From Syntrophobacterales bacterium (GTDB taxonomy: Bacteria > Desulfobacterota > Syntrophia > Syntrophales > UBA6807): a stretch of DNA of 10,594 nucleotides. Where the stretch lies: positions 1 to 10,594 of the forward strand of contig JAGGSD010000017.1 in assembly GCA_021159265.1 (NCBI GenBank), in the 5' to 3' direction. Positions 1 through 6,682 of this stretch are shown here, one piece after another (positions within the stretch are counted from its first letter, which is position 1; each line of letters opens with the position of its first letter). Position numbers and translations under genes: made by a program. The notes below the pieces were generated by a model. The model was not told the origin of the DNA, made no database searches, and saw only the letters and a list, made by a program, of their open reading frames with translations.

Positions 1-1
1 C

Positions 2-631
2 CAGGAAGCCTATGATCGAATCAAGAAATTGATTTCCGTAAATGAACTTGTTCCCGGCCAAAAGATAATTTACGATGACATGGCCAAAAAACTCAATATG
101 GGTGTTACTCCTGTTATTCAGGCTCTTAACAGGCTGGAGTCCTCAAATCTTGTGAAATATGTGCCCAATAAAGGTTATTTTGTTGGAGAGATAACGGAAA
201 CCGAAGTCAGGCAGCTTTATCAGGCCAGAGAAGCCCTTGAGGTTTCCGTGGTTCCTGCCGTTATTCAAAACTTTAATTCAGGGAAGATGGATGAAATCAG
301 GCAAATATTTAGAAAAAGGAGAGATGCAAAACGGCCCCGGCGCGAAGTGCTTCTCGAAGATACCCTGTTTCACCTTACAATAGTACGGTGCGCTAATAAC
401 GATGTTATTTATAATCTCTTGGAGTATGTCTTTGAGCAGGTTTACCTTAAGTATCGCCCGGAGTATCTGACTGATGACAGGATAAAGGTTTTAATAAAGG
501 AACACAGAGCGCTCCTGGACTCGTTGATGAAAGGCAATATAGAAGAAACTATGATTCTTGTAAGGGAACATATCAGGTCGGGTATGGAGTATATTATCCA
601 GAGCATTCAGTTGGATAAGACGGGATTTTAA
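2..631 (+). CDS. GntR-family transcriptional regulator with FCD ligand-binding domain (5' end missing)
   Basis: Likely a DNA-binding repressor or activator that controls the neighbouring acyl-CoA genes in response to a small acid or CoA ester; the ligand is unknown. The frame is open from base 2, so the true start lies upstream of the window and only the first residues are missing. The first ~65 residues form a winged helix (MAKKLNMGVTPVIQALNRL recognition region, then the wing KGYFVGEI). The rest is an all-helical FCD domain of the FadR subfamily. It shows the usual spaced metal-ligand pattern: an Asp and His in EDTLFH, a His in KEHRALLDSL and a His in REHIRSGM. The stop codon lies at the edge of a repeat (629-660), and a terminator-like hairpin at 719-754 separates this gene from the next. 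Control of the downstream genes is inferred from position only. Confidence 0.9.
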   Translation, partial: QEAYDRIKKLISVNELVPGQKIIYDDMAKKLNMGVTPVIQALNRLESSNLVKYVPNKGYFVGEITETEVRQLYQAREALEVSVVPAVIQNFNSGKMDEIRQIFRKRRDAKRPRREVLLEDTLFHLTIVRCANNDVIYNLLEYVFEQVYLKYRPEYLTDDRIKVLIKEHRALLDSLMKGNIEETMILVREHIRSGMEYIIQSIQLDKTGF

Positions 632-660
632 TCCGCAGATTACACAGATTACACGGATTA
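629..660. repeat. Short inverted repeat overlapping the regulator's stop codon
   Basis: TAATCCG (629-635) is the exact reverse complement of CGGATTA (654-660). Between them AGATTACAC occurs twice in tandem (637-645 and 646-654). The left arm contains the TAA stop of the regulator gene. From general experience this looks like a dispersed intergenic repeat family of environmental bacteria; a genome-wide copy count cannot be made from this window. Confidence 0.7.
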
Positions 661-718
661 TATTTCATCTGATACTTCATGGTTTGTCGCAGGTTAGAGT
701 TTTTATCCTCAACAACTG

Positions 719-754
719 CGCCTGCCTGTGCGTTGCACGCAGACAGGCGTTTTT
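719..754 (+). terminator. Probable intrinsic terminator after the regulator gene
   Basis: Bases 719-732 pair with 736-749 around a TTG loop. Twelve of the fourteen positions pair (one is a G-T wobble), with mismatches at 725/743 and 731/737. A run of five T follows at once (750-754). It lies about 90 bases after the regulator's stop and would end its transcript, making the downstream genes a separate unit. The stem may also be a copy of a dispersed palindromic repeat, so the terminator role is an inference. Confidence 0.65.
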
Positions 755-766
755 CGCGCAGATGTT

Positions 767-861
767 GGTGTCAGGGGCCAGGGATCTGCAGTTTTTACAA
801 CATGTCTCATAGCGCCAAAAGCCCGATGGGCGATCGTTGTCTTTTGCTGATCCCCGACACC
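767..861. repeat. Inverted repeat pair in the leader
   Basis: GGTGTCAGGGG (767-777) and CCCCGACACC (852-861) are imperfect reverse complements, with one mismatch inside the paired arms. About 74 bases separate them, including a small perfect hairpin GCCC-GAT-GGGC (821-831). The rest of the leader 632-925 holds other repeats and no convincing gene. A short open frame exists here on each strand, but neither has a Shine-Dalgarno sequence or a recognisable product. Confidence 0.55.
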
Positions 862-875
862 TGATCCCTGATAAC

Positions 876-896
876 TTTGCGGTTTTGCGCATTAAT
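876..896. repeat. Degenerate copy of the GCGGC-TTT-GCCGC repeat module
   Basis: TTTGCGGTTTTGCGCATTAAT matches bases 1691-1712 with two substitutions and one missing base. Both copies lie shortly upstream of a GGAGGAATTATG start region. See the copies at 1676-1712 and, inverted, at 4543-4561. Confidence 0.55.
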
Positions 897-898
897 TT

Positions 899-912
899 AT
901 TGCCATGACAAT
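899..912. promoter_or_regulatory. Candidate operator palindrome before the first pathway gene
   Basis: ATTGCCATGACAAT is palindromic at 12 of 14 positions and ends just before the Shine-Dalgarno GGAGG (916-920) of the next gene. A short A/T-flanked palindrome here would suit a dimeric GntR/FadR-type repressor such as the one encoded at 2-631. It does not match the FadR-type half-site spacing exactly, and no second copy was found, so this is only a candidate. Confidence 0.3.
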
Positions 913-925
913 AATTGGAGGAATT

Positions 926-1645
926 ATGAAAGAAAAGATTTTAGTTTTGGGCAAAGGGGAAAATGCCCGTTCCTTTTATGAGATGTGCGAGGAAACGGGG
1001 TTTGAGGTTACTCTTTTGGAGTCTGTTGACAACCTGAATTCCTATCTGAAAGACGTGGGCATCATTATCCGGTTTATGGAAGATAGCCTGGATATTCCTT
1101 CTGTGGAAGGAGCCGGCTCTGTAACAGGATCTCAAACCTGGCTTTGCGAAAGTATTGGCCGAAGCGCTACGTCAATGGCAAAAGAAGCGGGGAATCCGGA
1201 GCGTTATGTAGGCTTTTCTTTGTCAGGGTTGTTTCCTGAAAAGAAACTGGTGGAATTGACAGGTGGCGAAAGAACTGCAGACGACGCAGTGGCAACGGCC
1301 AGGGATCTTTTTGAAAAGTTGCAGTTTACCGTGGTAATTTCCAGGGACCATCCCGGTTATATACTTAACAGAGTTGTAGCCTCAATGATTAATGAGGCTA
1401 TTTATGTAAGCATGTATGGCCTGGCCGAGATGAAAGACATAGATCAGATGATGCGTCTCGGTGCTAACTTTCCAATGGGACCCTTTGAATATGCGGATTC
1501 GGTGGGATTGGACCGCGTTCTTAAGACCCTGGAATGGTTGACAGAGGAGCTTGGCCCCCAATACCGTCCATGCCCGCTGTTAAGACGGAAAGTGGAGGCA
1601 GGCTTCCTGGGAAGAAAAACGGGCAAAGGATTTTACGCCTATTAA
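926..1645 (+). CDS. Shortened 3-hydroxyacyl-CoA dehydrogenase-like protein, probably catalytically inactive
   Basis: This 239-residue protein is homologous to 3-hydroxyacyl-CoA dehydrogenase, but its nucleotide-binding half is about 42 residues shorter than in the full-length neighbour at 2519-3382. The usual GxGxxG motif reads GKGENA (residues 9-14), with the last glycine lost. The catalytic His position (GMHWFNP in the neighbour) reads GFSLSG, so His is Ser98, and the SNTS serine motif is not preserved. Glu110 and Asn148 (PGYILNR) keep the family's 38-residue spacing, and the C-terminal helical domain is intact through GFLGRKTGKGFYAY. I chose ATG 926, preceded by GGAGG at 916-920; an in-frame ATG at 905 lies before that site. 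A non-catalytic partner subunit of the full dehydrogenase is the likeliest reading. A CoA-ester binding role or divergent chemistry cannot be excluded. Confidence 0.8.
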   Translation: MKEKILVLGKGENARSFYEMCEETGFEVTLLESVDNLNSYLKDVGIIIRFMEDSLDIPSVEGAGSVTGSQTWLCESIGRSATSMAKEAGNPERYVGFSLSGLFPEKKLVELTGGERTADDAVATARDLFEKLQFTVVISRDHPGYILNRVVASMINEAIYVSMYGLAEMKDIDQMMRLGANFPMGPFEYADSVGLDRVLKTLEWLTEELGPQYRPCPLLRRKVEAGFLGRKTGKGFYAY

Positions 1646-1667
1646 GGGCTGAAGGAAAACCCCTTAA
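1642..1667 (+). repeat. Hairpin over the stop codon of the short dehydrogenase-like gene
   Basis: TTAAGGG (1642-1648) and CCCTTAA (1661-1667) are perfect reverse complements around a 12-base loop, and the left arm contains the TAA stop. Only a weak CCTTT follows, so it may act as an mRNA 3'-end stabiliser or weak terminator rather than a full terminator. Confidence 0.5.
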
Positions 1668-1675
1668 CCTTTAAT

Positions 1676-1712
1676 CCTCATTGCTCAGTCCTTGCGGCTT
1701 TGCCGCATTAAT
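1676..1712. repeat. Composite repeat: CCTCATTGCTC block plus GCGGC-TTT-GCCGC hairpin
   Basis: CCTCATTGCTC (1676-1686) recurs identically at 4613-4623. The adjoining AGTCCTTGCGGCTTTGCCG (1687-1705) is the exact 19-base reverse complement of 4543-4561. It contains a perfect hairpin GCGGC-TTT-GCCGC (1694-1706). The same two blocks therefore sit on both sides of the crotonase/dehydrogenase/acyl-CoA dehydrogenase genes, which shows a modular dispersed repeat and not chance similarity. Confidence 0.8.
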
Positions 1713-1721
1713 GGAGGAATT

Positions 1722-2507
1722 ATGGATTTTAAAAATATAATTTATCAAAAAGAAAGTGGCATTGCGCGGATGATTATCAACCGCCCCGAGAAGAGGAATG
1801 CCCTCAACCGGGACGCCAGGCTGGAAATGATAAACGCTTTAGAGGATACCGTGGCTGATTCATCAGTTAGGGTGTTGATTATTTCCGGCGCGGGAGGAAA
1901 GAGCTTTATTGCCGGGTCTGATCTTACCGAGCTGTCGACTTTTAGCCCTCTTGAGATGGAAGAGTTTATGGCCACTATAGCCCAGCAGTTTTATACGAGA
2001 TTCGAGCAGTTGGATAAGCCCGTGATTGCAATGATTGATGGTTTGTGTCTTGGGGGAGGTCTCGAACTGGCTATGGCCTGTGACATACGCATCGCTTCCG
2101 ATTCATCCAGATTTGGACAGCCCGAGACATTCATAGGCATCATTCCAGGTGGCGGAGGAACTCAAAGACTTCCCAGGCTTGTGGGGGTTGGAAAGGCCAA
2201 GGAACTTATTTTTACCGGCAATATGATTGATGCCGGAGAAGCCCTTCGGATAGGGCTGGTCAACCAGGTTGTCCCTTCTGATAAACTTGAAGAGGTAGTG
2301 ATGTCCATGGCGAATCAAATGGTTGACAGGAGTTCCCTGGTCATCAAGTGGGCCAAGAAGGCCATTAACGTCGGACAGGAAACAAGCTTGAGTATGGGTT
2401 TGAGCTATGAAGCTCTGGCCGAATGTCTTGTCATGTCAAGTAAGGATACCAGAGAGGGGATGAAGGCATTTTTTGAGAAGAGAAAACCGCAGTTTAAAGG
2501 AGAGTAG
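1722..2507 (+). CDS. Enoyl-CoA hydratase/isomerase (crotonase) family protein
   Basis: Probably hydrates a trans-2-enoyl-CoA to the 3-hydroxyacyl-CoA in the cytoplasm, feeding the dehydrogenase encoded next. It has the normal crotonase length of 261 residues. The oxyanion-hole segment reads FIAGSDL, and both catalytic glutamates are present with the family's 20-residue spacing: Glu115 in LGGGLELAMACDI and Glu135 in FGQPE, followed by PGGGGTQRL. The start ATG 1722 follows GGAGG at 1713-1717; an upstream in-frame start at 1692 would fall inside the repeat. The gene ends 11 bases before the next start, so the two are clearly co-transcribed. Having both Glu residues favours hydratase over isomerase or other crotonase activities. 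The chain length or branching of the substrate cannot be told. Confidence 0.92.
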   Translation: MDFKNIIYQKESGIARMIINRPEKRNALNRDARLEMINALEDTVADSSVRVLIISGAGGKSFIAGSDLTELSTFSPLEMEEFMATIAQQFYTRFEQLDKPVIAMIDGLCLGGGLELAMACDIRIASDSSRFGQPETFIGIIPGGGGTQRLPRLVGVGKAKELIFTGNMIDAGEALRIGLVNQVVPSDKLEEVVMSMANQMVDRSSLVIKWAKKAINVGQETSLSMGLSYEALAECLVMSSKDTREGMKAFFEKRKPQFKGE

Positions 2508-2518
2508 GAGTTTTGATT

Positions 2519-3382
2519 ATGGATATAAAACGAATTCTGGTTGTTGGCGCGGGTGTAATGGGGCATGGTGTTGCTTTGGTTGCGGCTCGCAGCGGCTTTG
2601 ATGTTTCGATGGTGGATGTGAAGGAAGAATTTGTGCAAAGGGGAATGGAAGGAATAAATCGGTTTCTCAACGGAAGTCTGAAACGTGGAAAAATGACACA
2701 GGAGGAAGTGGATTCGGTCTTATCGCATATTCGAACGTCTGTGAATATGGAGGCTGAGGCCGCGGAAGCTGATTTTGTCTTCGAGGCTATCTTCGAAAAT
2801 AAGGAAGCAAAATCTAATCTTTTTTCTCAGTTAAACAAAATGTGCAAAGCGGAAACTATATTTGCCAGTAATACAAGCCAGCTTTCGATTACCGAATTAG
2901 GCCTGGCCTCAGGCCGTCCCGAATTATTAATCGGGATGCACTGGTTTAATCCCCCTCCTTTAATGCGTCTCATAGAAATTCCGGTAGGAGAGAAAACGAG
3001 CGGAAAAACAGTGGAAACAACGATTGAGGTAAGCCGGAAAATGGGGAAGCAGCCGTTTACCTGTAAAGATTCTCCGGGTTTCATTGTTAATCGCATCTTG
3101 AATCCCTGGTATAATGAGGGGATGAACCTGCTTGATGAAGGTGTGGCTGCCGCAGAGCAAATTGACACAGCGATAAAGGTTGGAGGCGGGTTCAGGATGG
3201 GGCCGCTGGAATTGCGGGATCTTGTTGGACTGGATACGGCCCTGCATGTAACGGAAGATCTTTATCAACGATTGAGAAATGATAAATTTAAGCCTCCGAT
3301 GTGTCTTAGAAATCTTGTCGCGGCGGGAAAATTCGGCAGGAAGACAGGAGAGGGCTTTTACAAATACGACAATAAAAAGTAA
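2519..3382 (+). CDS. 3-hydroxyacyl-CoA dehydrogenase (NAD-dependent, 3-hydroxybutyryl-CoA dehydrogenase type)
   Basis: Oxidises a 3-hydroxyacyl-CoA to the 3-oxoacyl-CoA with NAD. The 287-residue protein has the standard two-domain layout: an N-terminal Rossmann fold with GAGVMG (residues 10-15) and a C-terminal dimerisation domain. All expected active-site residues are there in the right spacing: Ser120 in SNTSQLSIT, His141 in GMHWFNPPP, Glu153 in LIEI and Asn191 in SPGFIVNR. I chose ATG 2519, with TAGGAG (2505-2510) upstream; a TTG two codons earlier is possible. It follows the crotonase gene by 11 bases and precedes the acyl-CoA dehydrogenase by 15. It is the intact counterpart of the shortened homologue at 926-1645, with which it may form a mixed complex. 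Physiologically it could run in either direction. Confidence 0.94.
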   Translation: MDIKRILVVGAGVMGHGVALVAARSGFDVSMVDVKEEFVQRGMEGINRFLNGSLKRGKMTQEEVDSVLSHIRTSVNMEAEAAEADFVFEAIFENKEAKSNLFSQLNKMCKAETIFASNTSQLSITELGLASGRPELLIGMHWFNPPPLMRLIEIPVGEKTSGKTVETTIEVSRKMGKQPFTCKDSPGFIVNRILNPWYNEGMNLLDEGVAAAEQIDTAIKVGGGFRMGPLELRDLVGLDTALHVTEDLYQRLRNDKFKPPMCLRNLVAAGKFGRKTGEGFYKYDNKK

Positions 3383-3397
3383 GGAGAAAGATAATTT

Positions 3398-4540
3398 ATG
3401 GATTTTGAACTGACAGATGAAAATAAGATGTTCAGGGAGGCGATCAGGAACTTTGGCGAGAAGGAGGTTGCCCCTTTAGTGGAAGAGTCGGAGGAAACGA
3501 ATATTTTCCCCAAGCAGCTCTTTAAAAAAGCTGCAGACCAGGGATTTTTATGTCCGAGGTACCCGGTGGAAATGGGAGGAGGCGGGGGAGACAAAATTAC
3601 GGAATGTATAATGGTGGAAGAATTGAACAGGGTGAACCCAGGAATTGCATCATCGCTGATGGCTCAGAGTGGTCTCGCCACCCAGCCCATCTATAATTAT
3701 GGTTCTGAAAAGCAAAAACAGGACTTTCTTATTCCTGCCATTCATGGCGATAAAGTGGGCGCTTTTGGCCTTACCGAGCCAAATGCCGGTTCAGACGCCG
3801 CCTCTATCAAAACGAGAGCCGTCCGTGATGGTGACAGTTATGTCATAAACGGGACAAAGATATTTATTACTAACGGGCCCTTCTGTGATTACGTAATTGT
3901 GGCCGCCTATACAGATCCTGCCAAAAGAGGCGTGGGAATAAATCTCTTTATTGTGGAAAAGGGCACCCCTGGATTCACAGTGGCCAGGAAACTTGACAAG
4001 GTAGGAAACCGCTCTATTGAAACGGGCGAGCTTGTTTTTGAAGATTGCCGCGTTCCGGCTGAAAACATGATTGGCGAAAAAGAAGGGGGCGGGTTTGCCC
4101 AGATTGCCGAAACTCTGTTGTCAGGGCGCATTACCTATGGAGCGCGATGCACAGGTGTCGCCCAGGCAGCTCTTGAGTTAACAGTGCAGTACGCGAAGGA
4201 ACGGGTCCAGTTCGGGAAACCCATAATCAAATTTCAGGCTAACAGATTCAAGCTCGCTGAGATGGCGACTAATGTGGATGTCATGCGCACATATACCTAT
4301 CGTGTGGCATGGATGTACAGCGCGGGGAAGGATGTTCGCACAGAGGGTCCGATGGTGAAGCTGTTTACCGCTGAGCTGCTGCAGAAGATACTGAGCGACG
4401 CTATGCAGATACACGGCGGTTACGGATATATGATGGAATATCCTATCCAGCGATTCTGGAGGGATGGACGTTTATTTACGATAACCGAAGGCACTTCCGA
4501 GATACAGCGTCTGGTTATAGCTAAGCAGTTGGGATACTAA
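3398..4540 (+). CDS. Acyl-CoA dehydrogenase (FAD-dependent)
   Basis: Introduces the 2,3-double bond into an acyl-CoA, passing electrons to electron-transfer flavoprotein. The normal family length (380 residues) and fold are seen: an N-terminal helical domain, the middle beta domain with AFGLTEPNAGSD (residues 122-133) and ITNGPFCDYVIVAAYT, and a C-terminal helical domain with IHGGYGYM. The catalytic base is Glu364 in ITEGTSEIQRL, the position used by short- and medium-chain acyl-CoA dehydrogenases. AAGGAG (3381-3386), overlapping the previous stop codon, serves ATG 3398. Its place beside an ethylmalonyl-CoA mutase-type gene makes methylsuccinyl-CoA or a related branched dicarboxylyl-CoA a possible substrate. 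However, the characterised methylsuccinyl-CoA dehydrogenases of the ethylmalonyl-CoA pathway are, as I recall, clearly longer (about 550 residues). Substrate assignment is therefore open. Confidence 0.93.
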   Translation: MDFELTDENKMFREAIRNFGEKEVAPLVEESEETNIFPKQLFKKAADQGFLCPRYPVEMGGGGGDKITECIMVEELNRVNPGIASSLMAQSGLATQPIYNYGSEKQKQDFLIPAIHGDKVGAFGLTEPNAGSDAASIKTRAVRDGDSYVINGTKIFITNGPFCDYVIVAAYTDPAKRGVGINLFIVEKGTPGFTVARKLDKVGNRSIETGELVFEDCRVPAENMIGEKEGGGFAQIAETLLSGRITYGARCTGVAQAALELTVQYAKERVQFGKPIIKFQANRFKLAEMATNVDVMRTYTYRVAWMYSAGKDVRTEGPMVKLFTAELLQKILSDAMQIHGGYGYMMEYPIQRFWRDGRLFTITEGTSEIQRLVIAKQLGY

Positions 4541-4542
4541 GA

Positions 4543-4561
4543 CGGCAAAGCCGCAAGGACT
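4543..4561. repeat. Inverted copy of the GCGGC-TTT-GCCGC repeat module
   Basis: CGGCAAAGCCGCAAGGACT is an exact 19-base reverse complement of 1687-1705 and begins two bases after the acyl-CoA dehydrogenase stop. The palindromic core is CGGC-AAA-GCCG (4543-4553). It is followed by the GAGCAA-type tandem repeats, in the same block order as the inverted copy near 1676-1712. Confidence 0.8.
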
Positions 4562-4567
4562 TAACAA

Positions 4568-4623
4568 CGAGCAACGAGCAATGAGCAATGAGCAATGAGG
4601 ACTGAATCTTTTCCTCATTGCTC
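4568..4623. repeat. Heptamer tandem repeat with a downstream 11-bp hairpin
   Basis: Four head-to-tail heptamers, CGAGCAA twice and TGAGCAA twice, run from 4568 to 4595 and end in a partial unit TGAGG (4596-4600). The last units, GAGCAATGAGG (4590-4600), can pair perfectly with CCTCATTGCTC (4613-4623) around a 12-base loop. It lies in the 123-base gap before the mutase gene. It could lower read-through or define an mRNA processing point; no T-run follows the stem, so a classical terminator is unlikely. Confidence 0.75.
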
Positions 4624-4663
4624 GAACCTGTCAACCTGAGTAGTTACCAAGTGGAGAGATAAA

Positions 4664-6661
4664 ATGACCGCGAGTGTAAATCATCCAAAAGACCGGCCAT
4701 GGCTGATGCGTGCCTATTCGGGGTATGCCAGCGCTAAAGAATCCAATTTGCTTTATCGGTCCAATCTGGCCAAAGGTCAGACCGGATTGAGCATAGCCTT
4801 TGATTTACCCACGCAGACAGCCTATGATTCAGACGACATTCTGGCTAAGGGTGAAGTTGGCAAGGTAGGAGTTCCTGTGAGAGATCATGAAGATATGGAA
4901 CTCCTTTTTGATCAGATTCCCATTGAAAAGATGAATACCTCCATGACGGTAAATGCTTCCACGGCATGGGTCATCGCTCTGTATGTGGCAGCGGCTCAAA
5001 AGCAGGGAGCAGATATCTCTAAATTAAGGGGAACGACTCAGAATGATATTGTAAAAGAGTACTTAAGCCGCGGTACATATATTTTCCCGCCAAAAGCTTC
5101 CATGAGACTGACCTCTGAAGTAATCAGCTATACAGTCAATCAAATCCCGAAGTGGAATCCAATTAACATTTGTTCTTATCACCTGCAGGAGGCTGGAGCT
5201 ACACCTGTTCAGGAAATGGCCTTTACATTGGCTAATGCCATGGGAGTTCTCGACGCGGTAAAGGAGTCTGGACATGTTAAGGAAGAAGATTTTCCAAATG
5301 TTGTAGGGCGAATCTCTTTTTTCCTTAATGCGGGTATTCGTTTTATTGAAGAGCTTTGTAAAGTCAGGGTTTTTACTAAGATGTGGGACAGGATTTGCGA
5401 GGAGCGTTATGGCGTTTCAGATCCCAAAATGAGGCGTTTCCGGTATGGTGTGCAGGTTAACAGTTTAGGTCTTACTTCGCAGCAGCCTGAAAACAATATC
5501 GCGCGAATCATTTATGAATTTCTTGGCGTGGTTCTCAGCAAAGATGCCCGGGCGCGGTCAGTGCAGCTACCCGCATGGAATGAGGCGCTGGGTCTTCCCA
5601 GAAAATGGGATCAGCAATGGAGTTTGCGCCTTCAGCAGATAATGGCGTTTGAAACAGACTTGCTGGAATATGACGATATTTTCGCAGGTTCAAAGGTGAT
5701 AGAGCGGAAAGAAAACGAACTGGAGGAAGAAGCCCGGGCTGAAATAGACAGGATTCAGGAAATGGGCGGTATTGTGCCTGTTTTAGAGAGCGGATACATG
5801 AAGCAGCAACTGGTTGAGAGCAACACCAGGAAATTGAGGCAGATTGAATCGGGTGAAAAGGTGGTTGTTGGTGTAAATCGGTTTGAGGAGGCGGAGCCAT
5901 CCCCATTGACTGCCGATACAGAGGGTTTCTTTTATGTGGTTGATGATTCTGTTGAGGCCGAACAAATCAGGATACTTGAAGATTTTCGTCTTCGAAGAGA
6001 TAAGGAAAAAGTAGCGCGCGCATTAGATCATCTGCGTGAAGGTATCGAAAAAGGGAAAAATATTGTGGAACTGAGTATCGAATGCGCCAGGTCCGGCGTA
6101 ACGACGGGCGAATGGGGGAAAACCATGCGCGAGATTTTTGGAGAATACAGGGCTCCTACCGGCGTCAGTCTGGTTGCTGCCGATGTACCCCAGACCGGAG
6201 AGGCCGGAAAAGTGAATGAAAGGGTTAGAAAATTAAACGATAAGTTGGGACGTAATTTAAAGATCCTCATCGGCAAACCCGGGCTCGACGGTCATTCGAA
6301 TGGTGCGGAACAAATCGCCGTCAAGGCGAGAGATGTGGGTATGGAAGTCGTATATGAAGGAATACGCCTAACCCCGGAGCAGATTGCCGAGAGCGCTATG
6401 CAGGAAGGAGTTCATATTATCGGGCTTTCCATACTCAGCGGGTCCCACCTGGATCTGATGCCGGAAATAGTAAGGAACATGAAAAAGCGTGGCCTTGCCG
6501 ATATACCCCTTGTAGTTGGCGGGATTATCCCGGAAGCGGATATGGAAAAGATGTATCATGCCGGAGTTAAAAAAATATATACGCCAAAGGATTTTAATTT
6601 AAACGATATCATGAATGGAATCGTAGATGTAGTCGCGCAGGCTAATCATGTAGAATTATGA
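4664..6661 (+). CDS. ecm: B12-dependent acyl-CoA mutase, ethylmalonyl-CoA mutase type (catalytic and cobalamin domains in one chain)
   Basis: Catalyses an adenosylcobalamin radical rearrangement of an acyl-CoA carbon skeleton. The N-terminal ~500 residues are the substrate-binding barrel domain and the last ~130 the cobalamin domain with GLDGHSNG (Asp542, His544 as the lower cobalt ligand). Residues known from methylmalonyl-CoA mutase are kept: Tyr18 (AYSGY), Gln126, Arg136 (YLSRGTY, the carboxylate-binding Arg207 of the Propionibacterium enzyme), Tyr172 and His173 (SYHLQEAGAT). Keeping Tyr18 and Arg136 argues against isobutyryl- or 2-hydroxyisobutyryl-CoA mutase. The 665-residue length without a long N-terminal extension, SYHLQEAGATP, LSILSGSHL and the C-terminal YTPKDF match what I recall of Ecm/MeaA better than methylmalonyl-CoA mutase. 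GGAGAG precedes ATG 4664. One difference I recall is Tyr21 where Rhodobacter Ecm has His. A mutase for a larger alkylsuccinyl/alkylmalonyl-CoA pair is the main alternative. Confidence 0.85.
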   Translation: MTASVNHPKDRPWLMRAYSGYASAKESNLLYRSNLAKGQTGLSIAFDLPTQTAYDSDDILAKGEVGKVGVPVRDHEDMELLFDQIPIEKMNTSMTVNASTAWVIALYVAAAQKQGADISKLRGTTQNDIVKEYLSRGTYIFPPKASMRLTSEVISYTVNQIPKWNPINICSYHLQEAGATPVQEMAFTLANAMGVLDAVKESGHVKEEDFPNVVGRISFFLNAGIRFIEELCKVRVFTKMWDRICEERYGVSDPKMRRFRYGVQVNSLGLTSQQPENNIARIIYEFLGVVLSKDARARSVQLPAWNEALGLPRKWDQQWSLRLQQIMAFETDLLEYDDIFAGSKVIERKENELEEEARAEIDRIQEMGGIVPVLESGYMKQQLVESNTRKLRQIESGEKVVVGVNRFEEAEPSPLTADTEGFFYVVDDSVEAEQIRILEDFRLRRDKEKVARALDHLREGIEKGKNIVELSIECARSGVTTGEWGKTMREIFGEYRAPTGVSLVAADVPQTGEAGKVNERVRKLNDKLGRNLKILIGKPGLDGHSNGAEQIAVKARDVGMEVVYEGIRLTPEQIAESAMQEGVHIIGLSILSGSHLDLMPEIVRNMKKRGLADIPLVVGGIIPEADMEKMYHAGVKKIYTPKDFNLNDIMNGIVDVVAQANHVEL

Positions 6662-6682
6662 AGAAAATGGCGAGGCATCCTT

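Noticed and set aside
845..875. Sigma-70-type promoter (TTGCTG ... GATAAC) before the first pathway gene
   Set aside because: Only half the -35 positions match and spacing is 19 bases; the region is repeat-derived. Not strong enough to list.
677..892. Short open frames on both strands in the leader between the regulator and the first pathway gene
   Set aside because: They are built from repeat and hairpin sequence, have no ribosome site and show no recognisable protein pattern.
926..1645. The short dehydrogenase-like gene as a frameshifted pseudogene
   Set aside because: The frame is uninterrupted with its own ribosome site, and the C-terminal half is well kept with normal Glu-Asn spacing. 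An internal loss in the N-terminal half fits better than decay.
4568..4600. Heptamer tandem repeat as a possible CRISPR array
   Set aside because: The units are 7 bases with no spacers between them, so it is a simple tandem repeat.
4664..6661. Annotation as isobutyryl-CoA or 2-hydroxyisobutyryl-CoA mutase
   Set aside because: Those enzymes replace the active-site Tyr and the carboxylate-binding Arg; both are present here (Tyr18, Arg136), and the cobalamin domain is fused in the same chain.
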